A DNA stretch of 64,000 nucleotides from assembly GCF_016921195.1 (NCBI RefSeq), contig NZ_JAFGYF010000005.1, forward strand, positions 273,508 through 337,507. Reading direction: 5' to 3'. Made by a program: the position numbers and the translations under genes. The notes under the pieces were generated by a model. It saw only the letters and a list, made by a program, of their open reading frames with translations. It did no database searches and was not told where the DNA came from. The stretch comes from Cellulosimicrobium cellulans. Lineage in GTDB: Bacteria; Actinomycetota; Actinomycetes; Actinomycetales; Cellulomonadaceae. Positions 1 to 9,860 of the stretch are shown here, piece by piece (the first letter of the stretch is position 1; each line of letters starts with the position of its first letter).

Positions 1-1
1 G

Positions 2-994
2 GGCGCCAACGTGATCCTCTCGCGCCGCGGAAACGCGGTCGCGTACATGGGCGACGACGAGCGCTTCGACTACGTCTACAAGTTCGTCTCGTCGCGCACG
101 ATGCGCCCGGGGAACAGCGAGGCGGCGCGGCGCCACAACAAGACGCTGCTCACCGAGGGCTCGCTGTACGTCGCGCGCTTCCACGGCGACTCGCCCGCGT
201 CCGAGATCGACGGGTCGGGGGCGGTGCCGTCCGACGGCGCGTTCGACGGCTGGGGCGAGTGGGTCCCGCTCGTCCTCGACGGGCGGAGCCAGGTCGAGGG
301 CATGAGCCTCGAGGAGGTGCTCGTCTACACGCGCGTCGCGGCCGACAAGGTCGGGGCGACGAAGATGGACCGGCCCGAGGACGTCGAGCCCAACCCCGTG
401 ACGGGTCGCGTCTACGTCGCGTGCACCAACAACACCTCGCGCGGTCCCGCGGCGGCCGAGGCCGCGACCGAGCCGAACCCGCGCAACACCAACCGCGACG
501 GGCACGTCGTGGAGATCGTCGAGGACCGCGACGACGCCGCGTCCCTGACGTTCCGGTGGAACCTGCTCCTCGTCGCGGGCGACCCCGCGACGAACACCTC
601 CACCTACTTCTCGGGCTACCCGAAGGAGAAGGTCTCCCCGATCTCCTGCCCGGACAACCTCGCGTTCGACGCGGAGGGCAACCTCTGGATCTCGACCGAC
701 GGCCAGCCGAGCACCATCCAGAAGTGCGACGGGCTGTTCAAGGTCACGCTCGACGGTCGCGAGCGCGGCCGGGTCGAGCAGTTCCTCTCGGTGCCGCGCG
801 GCGCCGAGACGTGCGGGCCCCTCGTGGACTCCACGGACCGCATGGTCTACGTGGCGGTCCAGCACCCCGGCGAGGACGGGTCGTTCGACGCCCAGGCGTC
901 CTACTTCCCCGACTACCTGACGCCGGGGGCCCCGGTGCCGACGGGTGCCTTCGCGGGCCCGCGCCCGTCCGTCGTCCAGGTCTGGCGCGACTGA
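2..994 (+). CDS. PhoX-family phosphatase (DUF839), 5' end cut by window
   Basis: C-terminal part of a PhoX-type alkaline phosphatase, a secreted calcium/iron phosphoesterase family that frees phosphate from organic esters. The frame is already open at base 2 and reads GANVILSRRGNAVAYMGDD, then YVYKFVSS, MDRPEDVEPNP, VYVACTNNT and NLAFDAEGNLWISTDG, the usual order of blocks in DUF839 proteins. The first in-frame GTG (base 11) lies inside conserved sequence, so the true start and any Tat signal are outside the window. The stop at 992 is followed by a strong hairpin shared with the convergent kinase gene. The family call is firm; the substrate is inferred from the family. Confidence 0.88.
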   Translation, partial: GANVILSRRGNAVAYMGDDERFDYVYKFVSSRTMRPGNSEAARRHNKTLLTEGSLYVARFHGDSPASEIDGSGAVPSDGAFDGWGEWVPLVLDGRSQVEGMSLEEVLVYTRVAADKVGATKMDRPEDVEPNPVTGRVYVACTNNTSRGPAAAEAATEPNPRNTNRDGHVVEIVEDRDDAASLTFRWNLLLVAGDPATNTSTYFSGYPKEKVSPISCPDNLAFDAEGNLWISTDGQPSTIQKCDGLFKVTLDGRERGRVEQFLSVPRGAETCGPLVDSTDRMVYVAVQHPGEDGSFDAQASYFPDYLTPGAPVPTGAFAGPRPSVVQVWRD

Positions 995-1006
995 GGTCGC
1001 CCGCAT

Positions 1007-1049
1007 GACGGAGGGGCTCGGCGCCGCGACGGCGCGGGGCCCCTCCGTC
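1007..1049. terminator. Bidirectional terminator hairpin
   Basis: Perfect 11-bp stem, GACGGAGGGGC (1007-1017) against GCCCCTCCGTC (1039-1049), with a GC-rich 21-nt loop. It lies between the convergent phosphatase (stop 994) and kinase (stop 1080), so it can serve both. There is no clear U-tract, as is common in actinobacteria. Confidence 0.7.
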
Positions 1050-1079
1050 GTCCGCGGAGGGACTGTCGCGGTGGGGCGG

Positions 1080-2126
1080 TCAGAGACCGAGGTGCTCCAG
1101 CCAGGCGACGGCTGCGACGCCCTGGGCGCGCTGGAAGGCCCGCAGGCGGGGGATCGTCGGGACGGCGGGCTTGCGCGCCGAGTGGAGGAAGTAGCCGGCG
1201 ATCCCGGCGACGACGGACCGCAGGTCGGTGGGGTGCACGTCGTGCCCGAGGGGGTGCGCGGCGAACGTCGAGGCCGCCCAGGCGCCGCCGCGCGCGCGGC
1301 GCGGCGCGTCGGCGCTCACCGTGACGGGCTCGCACACGCCGACGACGCCCTGCATGACGACGCTGGGCAGGAACATCGCGAGGTCGAGCCACGCCGCGCC
1401 GCGCGAGGCGTGCGGCCAGTCGACGAGGTAGACCTTCTCCGGCGTGAGCAGGACGTTGTCGGCGCGCAGGTCGCCGTGCACGAACGACTCGCCCTCGCAC
1501 GCGACGAGCGCCCCGCGCTCGGCCTCCGCGAGCGCGTCGAGGTGCGCGGCGGCCCACGGCGCGACGGCGGGCAGGCGCGGGTCGGGGTCCGCGCGCAGCG
1601 CGCGCCACCCGGTCGCCATGTCGGCGAAGTCGGGCCCGGTCGGCGGCAGGCGCATCGCGCGGGCACCTGGGACGGCCGCGACGCGGACGAGCGCGGTCAG
1701 GACCCGGTCGAGCTCGTCGGGGTCCCACGGCGTGGTGGGCACGTGCCCGTCGACGACGTCGAACGCGAGGGCGATCCAGTCGCCGTCCCCGTGACCCCAG
1801 GCGAAGCGCGGGGCGGGGACCGCGCGCGGCAGCCGCGTCGCGACCTTCGCCTCGGCGCGGTGCAGGTCGGCCGCGACCGGCTCGTCCGCGGTCCGGGCGG
1901 CCTTGACGAAGAGCCGGCTGCCGTCGTCGAACGTGAGCACGGACGCGAGGCCGGGGCTGAACCCGGACGAGACGGAGCGTTCCTGCACGACCCGGCCGCC
2001 GGCGACCGCCTCGAGCTCGTCGCGCAGCGCGGGCGGCAGGTCTCGCCAGAGCAGGCGGCCGCCGCCCGAGGCGACCGGGACGTCCCCGGTGGCCTCGACG
2101 GCGGGCGGTGCGGCGTCGTCGGGCAT
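1080..2126 (-). CDS. Aminoglycoside phosphotransferase-family kinase
   Basis: Protein of 348 residues with a protein-kinase-like fold of the APH/choline kinase type. The catalytic loop reads SFVHGDLRADNVLL, with the Brenner-motif His and Asp, and the metal-binding segment is YLVDWPHASRG. An N-lobe Lys (LFVKAA) fits the nucleotide-binding lysine. The ATG at 2126 follows an AGGGGAAG ribosome site; a much longer upstream extension of the frame has no matching conserved sequence and is rejected. It is divergent from the cysteine desulfurase and convergent with the phosphatase. Family members phosphorylate aminoglycosides, macrolides or small hydroxylated metabolites. Nothing here identifies the substrate, and resistance should not be assumed. 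Confidence 0.83.
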   Translation of the reverse strand: MPDDAAPPAVEATGDVPVASGGGRLLWRDLPPALRDELEAVAGGRVVQERSVSSGFSPGLASVLTFDDGSRLFVKAARTADEPVAADLHRAEAKVATRLPRAVPAPRFAWGHGDGDWIALAFDVVDGHVPTTPWDPDELDRVLTALVRVAAVPGARAMRLPPTGPDFADMATGWRALRADPDPRLPAVAPWAAAHLDALAEAERGALVACEGESFVHGDLRADNVLLTPEKVYLVDWPHASRGAAWLDLAMFLPSVVMQGVVGVCEPVTVSADAPRRARGGAWAASTFAAHPLGHDVHPTDLRSVVAGIAGYFLHSARKPAVPTIPRLRAFQRAQGVAAVAWLEHLGL

Positions 2127-2346
2127 CGAGATGCCACTTCCCCTGTCGGTGGCTGGACGGACTCGTCCTCGGCACGCTTCCGTCCCGCGGCGACGTGTGG
2201 CGCGCGACGGCGGTCCTGCGACCGGGACGAGCGCCCGGCGACGGCCGGGCGCAGACCTCCCACAACCTAGCGCTTCTCGTCGGGAAGTCCAGCGCCGCCC
2301 ACTCCTCGGACCGCGAGCGCCGCGACGCTTCGTAGACTGGGTGACC

Positions 2347-3630
2347 GTGACCCACCCTTCCGGCCCTGTCCCCGCGGCGGCCGCGTACCTCGACCACGCC
2401 GCCACGACGCCGCTGTCCGCGGCGGCGCGCGAGGCGTTCGTCGACGAGCTGTCGCGCACCGGCAACCCGTCGTCCCTGCACGCGGCGGGCCGCGCCGCCC
2501 GACGCACGGTCGAGGAGGCGCGCGAGTCGGTCGCCGCGGCGCTCGACGCCCGCCCGAGCGAGGTCGTGTTCACCGCGGGGGGCACCGAGGCGGACAACCT
2601 CGCGATCAAGGGCCTGTTCTGGGGCCGGCGCACGACGGACCCGCGCCGGCTGCGGATCGTCGTCTCTGCGGTCGAGCACCACGCGGTGCTCGACCCCGCG
2701 TTCTGGATGGCCGAGCACGCGGGCGCGGAGATCGTGCTGCTGCCCGTCGACGGCGAGGGGCGCGTGGACCTCGCGGCGCTGCGCGCGGAGATCGCGGAGC
2801 ACGCGGACGAGATCGCGCTGATCTCCGTCATGTGGGCCAACAACGAGGTGGGCACGCTCCAGCCGGTGCAGGAGGTCGTCCAGCTCGCGCGCCCGCACGG
2901 CATCCCGGTGCACTCCGACGCGGTGCAGGCGGTCGGGCAGGTCCCCGTCGACTTCGCGGCGAGCGGTCTCGACGCGATGACCGTCTCCGGGCACAAGCTC
3001 GGCGGCCCCGTCGGCGTCGGCGCGCTCGTCGCGCGCCGCGACGCGCCGCTCACGCCCGTGCTGCACGGCGGCGGGCAGGAGCGCGGCGTGCGCTCCGGCA
3101 CGCTCGACGCGCCCGCGATCCGCGCGTTCGGCGTCGCCGTCGCGGAGGCCGTCGCACGCCGCGAGGAGCGCGCCGCCCACCTCGGCACGCTGCGCGACGA
3201 GCTCGTCGCGGGCGTGCGCGAGCGCGTCCCCGACGCCGTGCTCAGCGGCCCTGAGCCGAGGTCCGGTGACCGTGACGCGGCGCGGCTGCCCGGCAACGCG
3301 CACTTCACGTTCCCGGGGGCCGAGGGCGACTCGCTCCTCTACCTGCTCGACTCCGCGGGCGTGCAGGCCTCGACGGGCTCGGCGTGCCAGGCCGGCGTGC
3401 CGCAGCCGTCGCACGTGCTCCTCGCGATGGGCGTGCCGGAGCAGGACGCGCGCGGCGCGCTGCGCTTCTCGCTCGGGTCGACGTCCACGCCCGACGACGT
3501 CGCGCGCCTGCTCGACGCCCTGCCGGCCGCGGTCGAGCGCGCGCGGGCCGCAGGCCTCGCGTCGTCACCGACGCGCACGCCGGCCTCGACCCGCACCGCG
3601 GTCCCGACCCGCGCGGGGGGTGCCGCGTGA
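2347..3630 (+). CDS. Cysteine desulfurase (NifS/IscS-like)
   Basis: PLP enzyme that removes sulfur from cysteine as an enzyme-bound persulfide. The N-terminus reads [10 protein letters not shown], the PLP-lysine region is [15 protein letters not shown], and the active-site loop has STGSACQAG with the catalytic Cys. Its stop overlaps the start of mnmA by GTGA, so it very likely feeds sulfur to MnmA for tRNA 2-thiolation; a general FeS role is also possible. Start choice: TAGACT (2333-2338) looks like a -10 box, which would put a leaderless start at GTG 2347. GTG 2341 is the alternative and adds two residues. Length of about 427 residues is normal for the class plus a short Ala/Thr/Arg tail. 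Confidence 0.9.
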   Translation: MTHPSGPVPAAAAYLDHAATTPLSAAAREAFVDELSRTGNPSSLHAAGRAARRTVEEARESVAAALDARPSEVVFTAGGTEADNLAIKGLFWGRRTTDPRRLRIVVSAVEHHAVLDPAFWMAEHAGAEIVLLPVDGEGRVDLAALRAEIAEHADEIALISVMWANNEVGTLQPVQEVVQLARPHGIPVHSDAVQAVGQVPVDFAASGLDAMTVSGHKLGGPVGVGALVARRDAPLTPVLHGGGQERGVRSGTLDAPAIRAFGVAVAEAVARREERAAHLGTLRDELVAGVRERVPDAVLSGPEPRSGDRDAARLPGNAHFTFPGAEGDSLLYLLDSAGVQASTGSACQAGVPQPSHVLLAMGVPEQDARGALRFSLGSTSTPDDVARLLDALPAAVERARAAGLASSPTRTPASTRTAVPTRAGGAA

Positions 3631-4817
3631 GGGTGCTCGCCGCCATGTCCGGCGGCGTCGACTCGGCCGTCGCCGCGGCGCTCGCGGTCGAGGCGGGCCA
3701 CGAGGTCGTGGGCGTGCACATGGCGCTGTCGCGCAACCGCGACCAGTTCCGTACCGGGTCGCGCGGGTGCTGCTCCATCGAGGACGCGGGGGACGCGCGG
3801 CGCGCGGCCGACGTGCTCGGCATCCCGTACTACGTGTGGGACCTCTCGGAGCGGTTCGAGGACACGGTCGTGGCCGACTTCCTCGCGGAGTACGAGGCGG
3901 GCCGCACGCCCAACCCGTGCGTGCGCTGCAACGAGCACATCAAGTTCGAGGCGCTGCTCGACAAGGCGACCGCGCTCGGCTTCGACGCCGTCGCGACGGG
4001 CCACTACGCGCGCGTCGTGACGCGCGAGGAGGCCGACGTGTCCGCCCCGGGCGGGGTGCGCACGGTGCGCGAGCTCCACCGCTCGCCGAACACGGCCAAG
4101 GACCAGTCGTACGTCCTCGCGGTCATGGGTCCCGAGCGCCTCGCCCGAGCGGTGTTCCCCCTCGGGGACTTCGCGTCGAAGGACGAGGTGCGCGCCGAGG
4201 CCGCGCGACGCGGGCTGTCCGTGTCCGCGAAGCCCGACTCGTACGACATCTGCTTCGTCGCCGACGGCGACACCCAGGGCTTCCTGCGCGACCGCCTCGG
4301 CGCGCGGCCGGGCGAGATCGTCGACGCCGAGGGGACCGTGCTCGGCCGGCACGACGGCGCGTACGCGTACACGGTCGGCCAGCGCAAGGGCCTGGGCATC
4401 GACCGTCCCGCGCCCGACGGCCGGCCCCGGTACGTGCTCGACGTGCAGCCCGCGAGCAACCGCGTGGTCGTCGGCCCGGCCGAGCTGCTGAGCGTCGACC
4501 GGATCGAGGCCGGCGCGGCGGTCTGGTTCGACGACGCGCGCCCGGCGGCGGGGGAGCGGGCCGACGTCGAGGTGCAGGTCCGCGCGCACGGCGCCCCGGT
4601 CGCGGCTCGGGTCCGGGCCGTCGGTGACGCGATGGAGGTCGAGCTCACGGGGACGCCGCTGCGGGGCGTCGCCGCCGGGCAGTCGCTCGTCGTCTACGCC
4701 GGCCCGCGGGTTCTCGGTCAGGCGACCGTGGACCGGGCCTACCGGGCCGGGGCGGGGCCGGCCGCCACGGCGGCTACCGCCCAGCCCGCTCAGCCGACGC
4801 CGACGGGCGCCGGGTGA
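3627..4817 (+). CDS. mnmA: tRNA-specific 2-thiouridylase MnmA
   Basis: Adenylates and thiolates U34 of Lys, Glu and Gln tRNAs. Visible signatures are the PP-loop SGGVDSAV near the N-terminus, the catalytic Cys in [20 protein letters not shown], the second catalytic Cys in [12 protein letters not shown], and [11 protein letters not shown] in the C-terminal part. Length is 396 residues, slightly over the typical 360-370 because of an Ala/Pro-rich tail. GTG 3627 overlaps the stop of the cysteine desulfurase, so the two are translationally coupled. The last 28 bases overlap the end of the convergent SnoaL-like gene. The order desulfurase-mnmA-MetE-like is also found near ligA in other actinobacteria such as Mycobacterium. 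Confidence 0.96.
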   Translation: MRVLAAMSGGVDSAVAAALAVEAGHEVVGVHMALSRNRDQFRTGSRGCCSIEDAGDARRAADVLGIPYYVWDLSERFEDTVVADFLAEYEAGRTPNPCVRCNEHIKFEALLDKATALGFDAVATGHYARVVTREEADVSAPGGVRTVRELHRSPNTAKDQSYVLAVMGPERLARAVFPLGDFASKDEVRAEAARRGLSVSAKPDSYDICFVADGDTQGFLRDRLGARPGEIVDAEGTVLGRHDGAYAYTVGQRKGLGIDRPAPDGRPRYVLDVQPASNRVVVGPAELLSVDRIEAGAAVWFDDARPAAGERADVEVQVRAHGAPVAARVRAVGDAMEVELTGTPLRGVAAGQSLVVYAGPRVLGQATVDRAYRAGAGPAATAATAQPAQPTPTGAG

Positions 4818-5218
4818 GCGAGCGCGCGCACGAGCGCGGACTCGTCACGCACGCACCAGTGCTCGGCCTCCCGGCCGTCCGCGAAGCGCAGCACGTGCAT
4901 CTCGCGCACCCGGAACCGGCGCCCCGTCGGGGCGACGCCGCGGAAGAACCCGGTGTGCCGCGCGCTGAGCTCGACGTGCAGCGCGACGAGGTCGCCCTCG
5001 GCGACGGCGTGCAGGACCTCGACGTGCTGGTCCTCGAAGGCCTCGTCGTACCAGTGCATCGTCGCGAGGAGGGCGTCGGCGCCGCCCTCGCAGCCGGGCG
5101 ACCCGTCGTGGTTGCGGAACCCGGGGGCCAGCAGCGTCGCGAGCGCGTCGCCGTGGTTGCCGGGGATCGCCCGCGTGTGCACGGCGACCGCCGTGGCCTT
5201 GTTCTCGTGCGTGCCCAT
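4790..5218 (-). CDS. SnoaL-like / ester cyclase family protein
   Basis: Protein of 142 residues of the NTF2-like fold. It shows the pattern of SnoaL-type proteins: an N-terminal helix, APGFRNHDG, a central [17 protein letters not shown] strand pair, [18 protein letters not shown], and a Trp in EHWCVRD. ATG 5218 is preceded by GGAAGGG. SnoaL-like proteins act as polyketide cyclases, small hydrolases or isomerases, but most are uncharacterised and the sequence gives no substrate. It sits as a single minus-strand gene between mnmA and the MetE-like gene and overlaps the 3' end of mnmA by 28 bases. Confidence 0.75.
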   Translation of the reverse strand: MGTHENKATAVAVHTRAIPGNHGDALATLLAPGFRNHDGSPGCEGGADALLATMHWYDEAFEDQHVEVLHAVAEGDLVALHVELSARHTGFFRGVAPTGRRFRVREMHVLRFADGREAEHWCVRDESALVRALAHPAPVGVG

Positions 5219-5379
5219 GTCGGAGCCCTTCCGCCAGGCGGCCGCGCGGCCCCCGGACCCCGGCGGGGTCGCGGCACGGCTCGGTTTCCCAGTGTGCTCC
5301 TGGAGAGAGGTGGACGGCACGTGGTTCGTGACGAGAGGTCGGGCGGCGCCCGGGCCGAGGGCTCGCGCGGGGATGCGGC

Positions 5380-6429
5380 ATGACCGCGGTGAGCGGCCTC
5401 GGGCCGTGGCCCGGCGGCGAGGGCGCGGACGTGCTGGAGGCGCAGCTCACGGTGCTCGGCGACCTCGCGGAGGTCCCGACCGGCGTGCGCGGCGTACCGT
5501 TCCTCGTCCAGCTCCCGGGGCGCGGCCCCGGCGCGGACGCGACCGGGCGGACCGCCGCGCTGCTGCCCGGCCTCCCCGTCGAGCTGGGGCCGCACGGGTG
5601 GAAGCTCGCGGACCACGGGGGTGCGGACCTGCGCCGCGCCGAGTCCGTCCTGCGTGCGGACCTGGAGGCGCTCGCCATCGCGGGCGCGGGGTACTCCGGG
5701 CCGCTCGCCGTGACCGTGACCGGTCCCTGGACGCTCGCCGCGGACGTGTACCTCGCGCGCGGCGACCGCGTGCTGTCCGACCCGGGCGCCGTGCGCGAGG
5801 TGGTCCAGGCGCTCGCCGTGGGCGTGGGCGAGCACGTCGCCCAGGTGCGCCGGCAGGTGCCGGGGGCGGACGTCGTCGTGCAGGTGGACGAGCCGCTGCT
5901 CGCCCAGGTCGGGGCGGGCGTGCTCCCGTCGTTCTCGGGCTACTCGCGGTTGCGTGCGGTCCCCGGCCCGGACCTCGTGGACGGGCTGCGGCCCGTGCTC
6001 GACGCCGCCCGGGACGCGTCGGCGTCGACGGTCGTCCACGTGGGGCCCGCATGGGTCGGCGTGGCGCCGGCCGTGCTCGCGGGGACGGACGCCGTCGGCC
6101 TCGCGCTCGGCGCGTGGGACGAGCGGCTGTGGGAGACCGTCGCCCGGGCCGTCGAGCGGGGCGTCGGCCTGTGGGCCGAGCTCCCGCCCGCGAAGGTCTC
6201 CCAGTGCGCCGGGCCCGCGCTGGGCGAGCTCGCCGACCTGGTCAGTGTGCCGTGGCGCCGCATCGGGCTCCCGCTCGCGGCGCTCGACGACGTCACGCTC
6301 CTGGGCGCCGCGCGCACGGCCGGGGGAGGCCCGGGCCGCGGCGTCGACGGCACTCCTGACGAGCACCGCGCGCTGCTCGCGAACCTCGGCCGCGTCGCCG
6401 ACGTCCTGGCCGAGCGCGCCCACGCCTGA
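5380..6429 (+). CDS. MetE-like (cobalamin-independent methionine synthase family) protein
   Basis: Protein of 349 residues matching the C-terminal barrel of vitamin B12-independent methionine synthase: VTVTGPWTLA, then VVVQVDEPLLAQVGAG, VHVGPAWVG and a C-terminal WRRIGLPLAALDD. It is much shorter than full MetE (about 750 residues) and lacks the N-terminal folate half, so a complete MetE activity is unlikely. A related stand-alone gene lies beside ligA in mycobacteria (Rv3015c next to Rv3014c); its reaction is not settled as far as I know. I do not see the usual C-terminal zinc ligand set clearly. The start at ATG 5380 follows only a weak ribosome site. Confidence 0.8.
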   Translation: MTAVSGLGPWPGGEGADVLEAQLTVLGDLAEVPTGVRGVPFLVQLPGRGPGADATGRTAALLPGLPVELGPHGWKLADHGGADLRRAESVLRADLEALAIAGAGYSGPLAVTVTGPWTLAADVYLARGDRVLSDPGAVREVVQALAVGVGEHVAQVRRQVPGADVVVQVDEPLLAQVGAGVLPSFSGYSRLRAVPGPDLVDGLRPVLDAARDASASTVVHVGPAWVGVAPAVLAGTDAVGLALGAWDERLWETVARAVERGVGLWAELPPAKVSQCAGPALGELADLVSVPWRRIGLPLAALDDVTLLGAARTAGGGPGRGVDGTPDEHRALLANLGRVADVLAERAHA

Positions 6430-6528
6430 GCAGCACCTGGACGCACGCTCGGCGCTTCCCGCGCGCGCCTCCGCATGCGTACGCTTGACCGTCGTCCCCC
6501 CTCGTCCCCCCACCCGTGAAGGACCCCC

Positions 6529-7293
6529 ATGCCCGTCCTGCGAGCCGTGCTGTTCGACCTCGACGGCGTGCTCACGCCGACCGCCGAGCTCCACATGCGC
6601 GCCTGGGAACGGCTGTTCGCGCCCTACTGCGCCGCGCACGGCCTCGCCCCGTACACCGCCGCGGACTACTTCGCGTCGATCGACGGCAAGCCCCGGTACG
6701 ACGGCGTCGCGACGTTCCTCGCGTCGCGCGGCGTCGAGCTGCCGCGCGGCGAGGTCACGGACGCGCCCGGCGAGGGGACGGTGTGCGCGCTCGGCAACCG
6801 CAAGGACGAGATCGTCAACCGCATGTTCGTCGACGAGGGCATCACGCCCTACCCCGGCTCGGTGCGCTTCCTCGACGCCGTGACCGAGGCGGGCGCCGCC
6901 GTCGCGGTCGTGTCGTCGTCGCGCAACACGCCCGCGGTCCTCGCGGCGGCGGGCCTGACCGACCGGTTCCCGGTCGTCGTCGACGGGAACGTCGCGGCCC
7001 GCGAGCACATCGCCGGCAAGCCGGCTCCCGACACGTACCTGTACGCGGCGCAGCTCCTCGGCGTCCCGGCCGCCGAGGCTGTCGTCGTGGAGGACGCGCT
7101 GTCGGGCGTCCGGGCCGGCGCGGCCGGGGACTTCGGGCTCGTGCTCGGCGTCGACCGCGGCGTGGGCGCGGACGCGCTGCGAGCGCACGGGGCCGACGTC
7201 GTCGTTCCCGATCTCGGCGAGCTCGACGCGACGGTCCTCGACCGGCCGCGCGCCGCCGTCGCTGCTCCGGCCGACGAGGAGGCGGGCGCGTGA
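6529..7293 (+). CDS. HAD hydrolase of the beta-phosphoglucomutase type
   Basis: Protein of 254 residues with HAD motif I FDLDGVLTPT (Asp10 and Asp12 as nucleophile and acid/base), a helical cap, motif II in VAVVSSSRNTPA, the conserved GKPAPDTYLYAA, and motif IV VVVEDALSGVRAG. Its stop overlaps the start of the GH65 gene by GTGA. In this pairing the phosphorylase releases beta-glucose 1-phosphate and the mutase makes glucose 6-phosphate. The same pair occurs in mycobacteria and in the E. coli ycjT-ycjU pair. A pure phosphatase role cannot be excluded from sequence. Confidence 0.87.
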   Translation: MPVLRAVLFDLDGVLTPTAELHMRAWERLFAPYCAAHGLAPYTAADYFASIDGKPRYDGVATFLASRGVELPRGEVTDAPGEGTVCALGNRKDEIVNRMFVDEGITPYPGSVRFLDAVTEAGAAVAVVSSSRNTPAVLAAAGLTDRFPVVVDGNVAAREHIAGKPAPDTYLYAAQLLGVPAAEAVVVEDALSGVRAGAAGDFGLVLGVDRGVGADALRAHGADVVVPDLGELDATVLDRPRAAVAAPADEEAGA

Positions 7294-9767
7294 TCCGCAA
7301 GACCGCCGACGAGCAGAGCACCGTGGACCGGCTGCGCTTCCCGGCCGAGCCGTGGCGGCTCGTCGAGTCGCAGTTCTCCGCCGAGGACCTCGGGGTGACC
7401 GAGACGCTGTTCGCCGTCGCGAACGGCTACCTCGGCATGCGCGGCAACGTCGAGGAGGGGCGGGAGTCCCACTCGCACGGCACGTTCGTCAACGGGTTCC
7501 ACGAGACCTGGTCGATCCGGCACGCCGAGGAGGCGTACGGGTTCGCGCGCGTCGGGCAGACCATCGTCAACGTCCCGGACGCGAAGGTCATCCGGCTGTA
7601 CGTCGACGACGAGCCGCTCCTGCTGCCCGTCGCGGACCTCGTGGACTACGAGCGGTCGCTCGACCTGCGCGACGGGGTGCTACGTCGCGAGCTGCTGTGG
7701 CGCACGCCGTCGGGCAAGCGCGTGCAGGTCCGCTCCGAGCGCATGGTGTCGTTCGTCGAGCGGCACCTGGCGATCATGACGTTCGAGGTCACGCTGCTCG
7801 ACGCCGCGGCGCCCGTCGCGATCTCCTCGCAGGTGCTCAACCGGCAGGACGGCCAGGACGAGTACCACGTGCGCGCCGCGTCGCTCGGCGAAGGGTTCGA
7901 CCCGCGCAAGACCGACCAGTTCTCGGGGCGCGTGCTGCAGCCGCAGTCCCAGTGGGGCGACGACGAGCGGCTCGTGCTCTCCTACCGCGCGACGAACTCG
8001 GGCATGACGCTCGCGGTCGCGGCGGACGACCTGCTCGAGACCGAGAACGAGTGGGACGTCCGGACGCAGGTCGACGAGGACCTCGCCAAGCACGTGTTCC
8101 GCATCCACGCGGAGCCCGGCCGGCCCATCCGGCTCACCAAGCTCGTCGCGTACCACACGTCGCGCGGCGTACCGTCGCGCGAGCTCGTCGACCGCTGTCG
8201 CCGCACGCTCGACCGCGCGCGCGAGACCGGCGTCGAGGCCCAGCTCGCGCTCCAGCGCGGGTGGCTCGACGACTTCTGGGCGCGCTCCGACGTCGAGATC
8301 CCCGGCCAGCCGGGCATCCAGCAGGCGGTGCGCTGGAACCTGTTCCAGCTCGCCCAGGCGACGGCCCGCGCGGAGGGCAACGGCGTCCCCGCCAAGGGCC
8401 TGACGGGCTCCGGGTACAGCGGGCACTACTTCTGGGACACCGAGATCTACGTCCTGCCCTTCCTGACCTACACGAGCCCCCGGTACGCGCGCAACGCGCT
8501 GCGCTTCCGCTACCAGATGCTCGACGCGGCCCGGCGCCGCGCGGCCGAGCTGTCGCAGAAGGGCGCGCTCTTCCCCTGGCGCACGATCAACGGCGAGGAG
8601 GCGTCCGCCTACTACGCGGCGGGCACCGCGCAGTACCACATCGACGCGGACGTCAGCTACGCGCTCGTGCAGTACGTGCGCGCGACGGGCGACACCGACT
8701 TCCTGCGCCGCGAGGGCGTGGACATCCTCGTCGAGACCGCGCGCATGTGGGAGGACCTCGGGTTCTGGCGCGCCAACGGCGACGACAACTTCCACATCCA
8801 CGGCGTCACCGGCCCCGACGAGTACACGACCGTCGTCAACGACAACCTCTTCACGAACGTCATGGCGCGGTTCAACCTGCGCGCGGCGGCGTTCGTCGTC
8901 GAGCGCATGAAGGCCGAGCACCCCGAGGACTACAAGCGCCTCGTCGACCGGCTCGGGCTCGGCGCGTACGAGGCGGCGGAGTGGGTCCGCGCGGCCGACC
9001 ACATGTCGATCCCGTACGCCGAGAGCATCGGGATCCACCCGCAGGACTCGCACTTCCTCGAGCGCGAGATCTGGGACCTCGCGCACACCCCCGCGAACAA
9101 GCGGCCCCTCCTGCTGCACTACCACCCGCTCGTCATCTACCGCTACCAGGTGCTCAAGCAGGCGGACGTCGTGCTCGCGCTGTTCCTCCAGGGCCAGCAC
9201 TTCACGGCGGAGGAGAAGCTCGCCGACTTCGAGTACTACGACCCGCTGACCACGGGCGACTCGACGCTGTCCGGCGTCGTGCAGTCGATCGTCGCGGCCG
9301 AGGTCGGGTACCACGAGCTCGCGCTCGAGTACTTCGTGTCGTCGCTGTTCGTCGACCTGGCGAACCTCCACGCCAACGCGGCCGACGGCGTGCACGTCGC
9401 GTCAGCGGGCGGCACGTGGTCCGCGCTCGCGTGCGGGTTCGGCGGCATGCGCGACTCCGACGGCGAGCTGAGCTTCGACCCGCGCCTGCCGCAGGAGTGG
9501 GAGTCGCTGACGTTCCGCGTCCAGTGGAACGGCTCGCGCCTGCGCGTCACGGTGCACCCCGACGCGATCGAGCTCGACGCCGAGACCGGCGACGGCGCGC
9601 AGGTCACGGTGCGCGGCGAGAAGGTCAAGGTCGTCCCGGGCGACGTCGTACGCGTCCCGCTCGACGGCCAGGGCCCCGTGCGTCCCGGCCGCCCGAGCCT
9701 GCGCGCGCTGTCCGGCAACCGCCGCGACGACGGCACCCTCATCACCGCGACGGTCCCGCACTCCTGA
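7290..9767 (+). CDS. Glycoside hydrolase family 65 disaccharide phosphorylase
   Basis: Protein of 825 residues with the GH65 layout: an N-terminal beta-sandwich (VANGYLGMRGNVEEG), an (alpha/alpha)6 barrel and a small C-terminal sheet. The general acid is Glu511 in HIHGVTGPDEYTT, and the phosphate-site region reads HVASAGGTWSALACGFGG. The family uses phosphate to split alpha-glucosides such as trehalose, maltose, kojibiose or nigerose into beta-glucose 1-phosphate and a sugar. Specificity is not readable by eye. It starts at GTG 7290 inside the stop of the mutase gene, so the two form a coupled pair. No terminator is seen; a 21-bp repeat array begins 10 bases after the stop. Confidence 0.92.
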   Translation: MIRKTADEQSTVDRLRFPAEPWRLVESQFSAEDLGVTETLFAVANGYLGMRGNVEEGRESHSHGTFVNGFHETWSIRHAEEAYGFARVGQTIVNVPDAKVIRLYVDDEPLLLPVADLVDYERSLDLRDGVLRRELLWRTPSGKRVQVRSERMVSFVERHLAIMTFEVTLLDAAAPVAISSQVLNRQDGQDEYHVRAASLGEGFDPRKTDQFSGRVLQPQSQWGDDERLVLSYRATNSGMTLAVAADDLLETENEWDVRTQVDEDLAKHVFRIHAEPGRPIRLTKLVAYHTSRGVPSRELVDRCRRTLDRARETGVEAQLALQRGWLDDFWARSDVEIPGQPGIQQAVRWNLFQLAQATARAEGNGVPAKGLTGSGYSGHYFWDTEIYVLPFLTYTSPRYARNALRFRYQMLDAARRRAAELSQKGALFPWRTINGEEASAYYAAGTAQYHIDADVSYALVQYVRATGDTDFLRREGVDILVETARMWEDLGFWRANGDDNFHIHGVTGPDEYTTVVNDNLFTNVMARFNLRAAAFVVERMKAEHPEDYKRLVDRLGLGAYEAAEWVRAADHMSIPYAESIGIHPQDSHFLEREIWDLAHTPANKRPLLLHYHPLVIYRYQVLKQADVVLALFLQGQHFTAEEKLADFEYYDPLTTGDSTLSGVVQSIVAAEVGYHELALEYFVSSLFVDLANLHANAADGVHVASAGGTWSALACGFGGMRDSDGELSFDPRLPQEWESLTFRVQWNGSRLRVTVHPDAIELDAETGDGAQVTVRGEKVKVVPGDVVRVPLDGQGPVRPGRPSLRALSGNRRDDGTLITATVPHS

Positions 9768-9776
9768 CCTCGCGCC

Positions 9777-9860
9777 GAGGGAGAACCCTGGCCTGCCGAA
9801 GTAGGACCGTGGTCGCGCGAGGTAGAACCGTGGTTGCGCGAGGTAGAGCCGTGGTTGTTT
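9777..9860 (+). repeat. Array of four 21-bp repeats (left)
   Basis: Four consecutive 21-bp units begin at 9777, 9798, 9819 and 9840. The third reads GAGGTAGAACCGTGGTTGCGC; the others differ at a few positions, with the outermost the most diverged. There is no unique spacer, so this is a tandem repeat and not a CRISPR array. The same unit appears reverse-complemented at 10477-10580. I do not recognise a named family. Confidence 0.85.

Noticed and set aside
1080..2126. Aminoglycoside-resistance gene
   Set aside because: Only the general kinase fold is visible; many such proteins act on ordinary metabolites, so resistance is not supported.
2127..3308. 742-codon extension of the kinase frame on the minus strand
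   Set aside because: The extra part is antisense to the cysteine desulfurase and low in family sequence; ATG 2126 has a good ribosome site.
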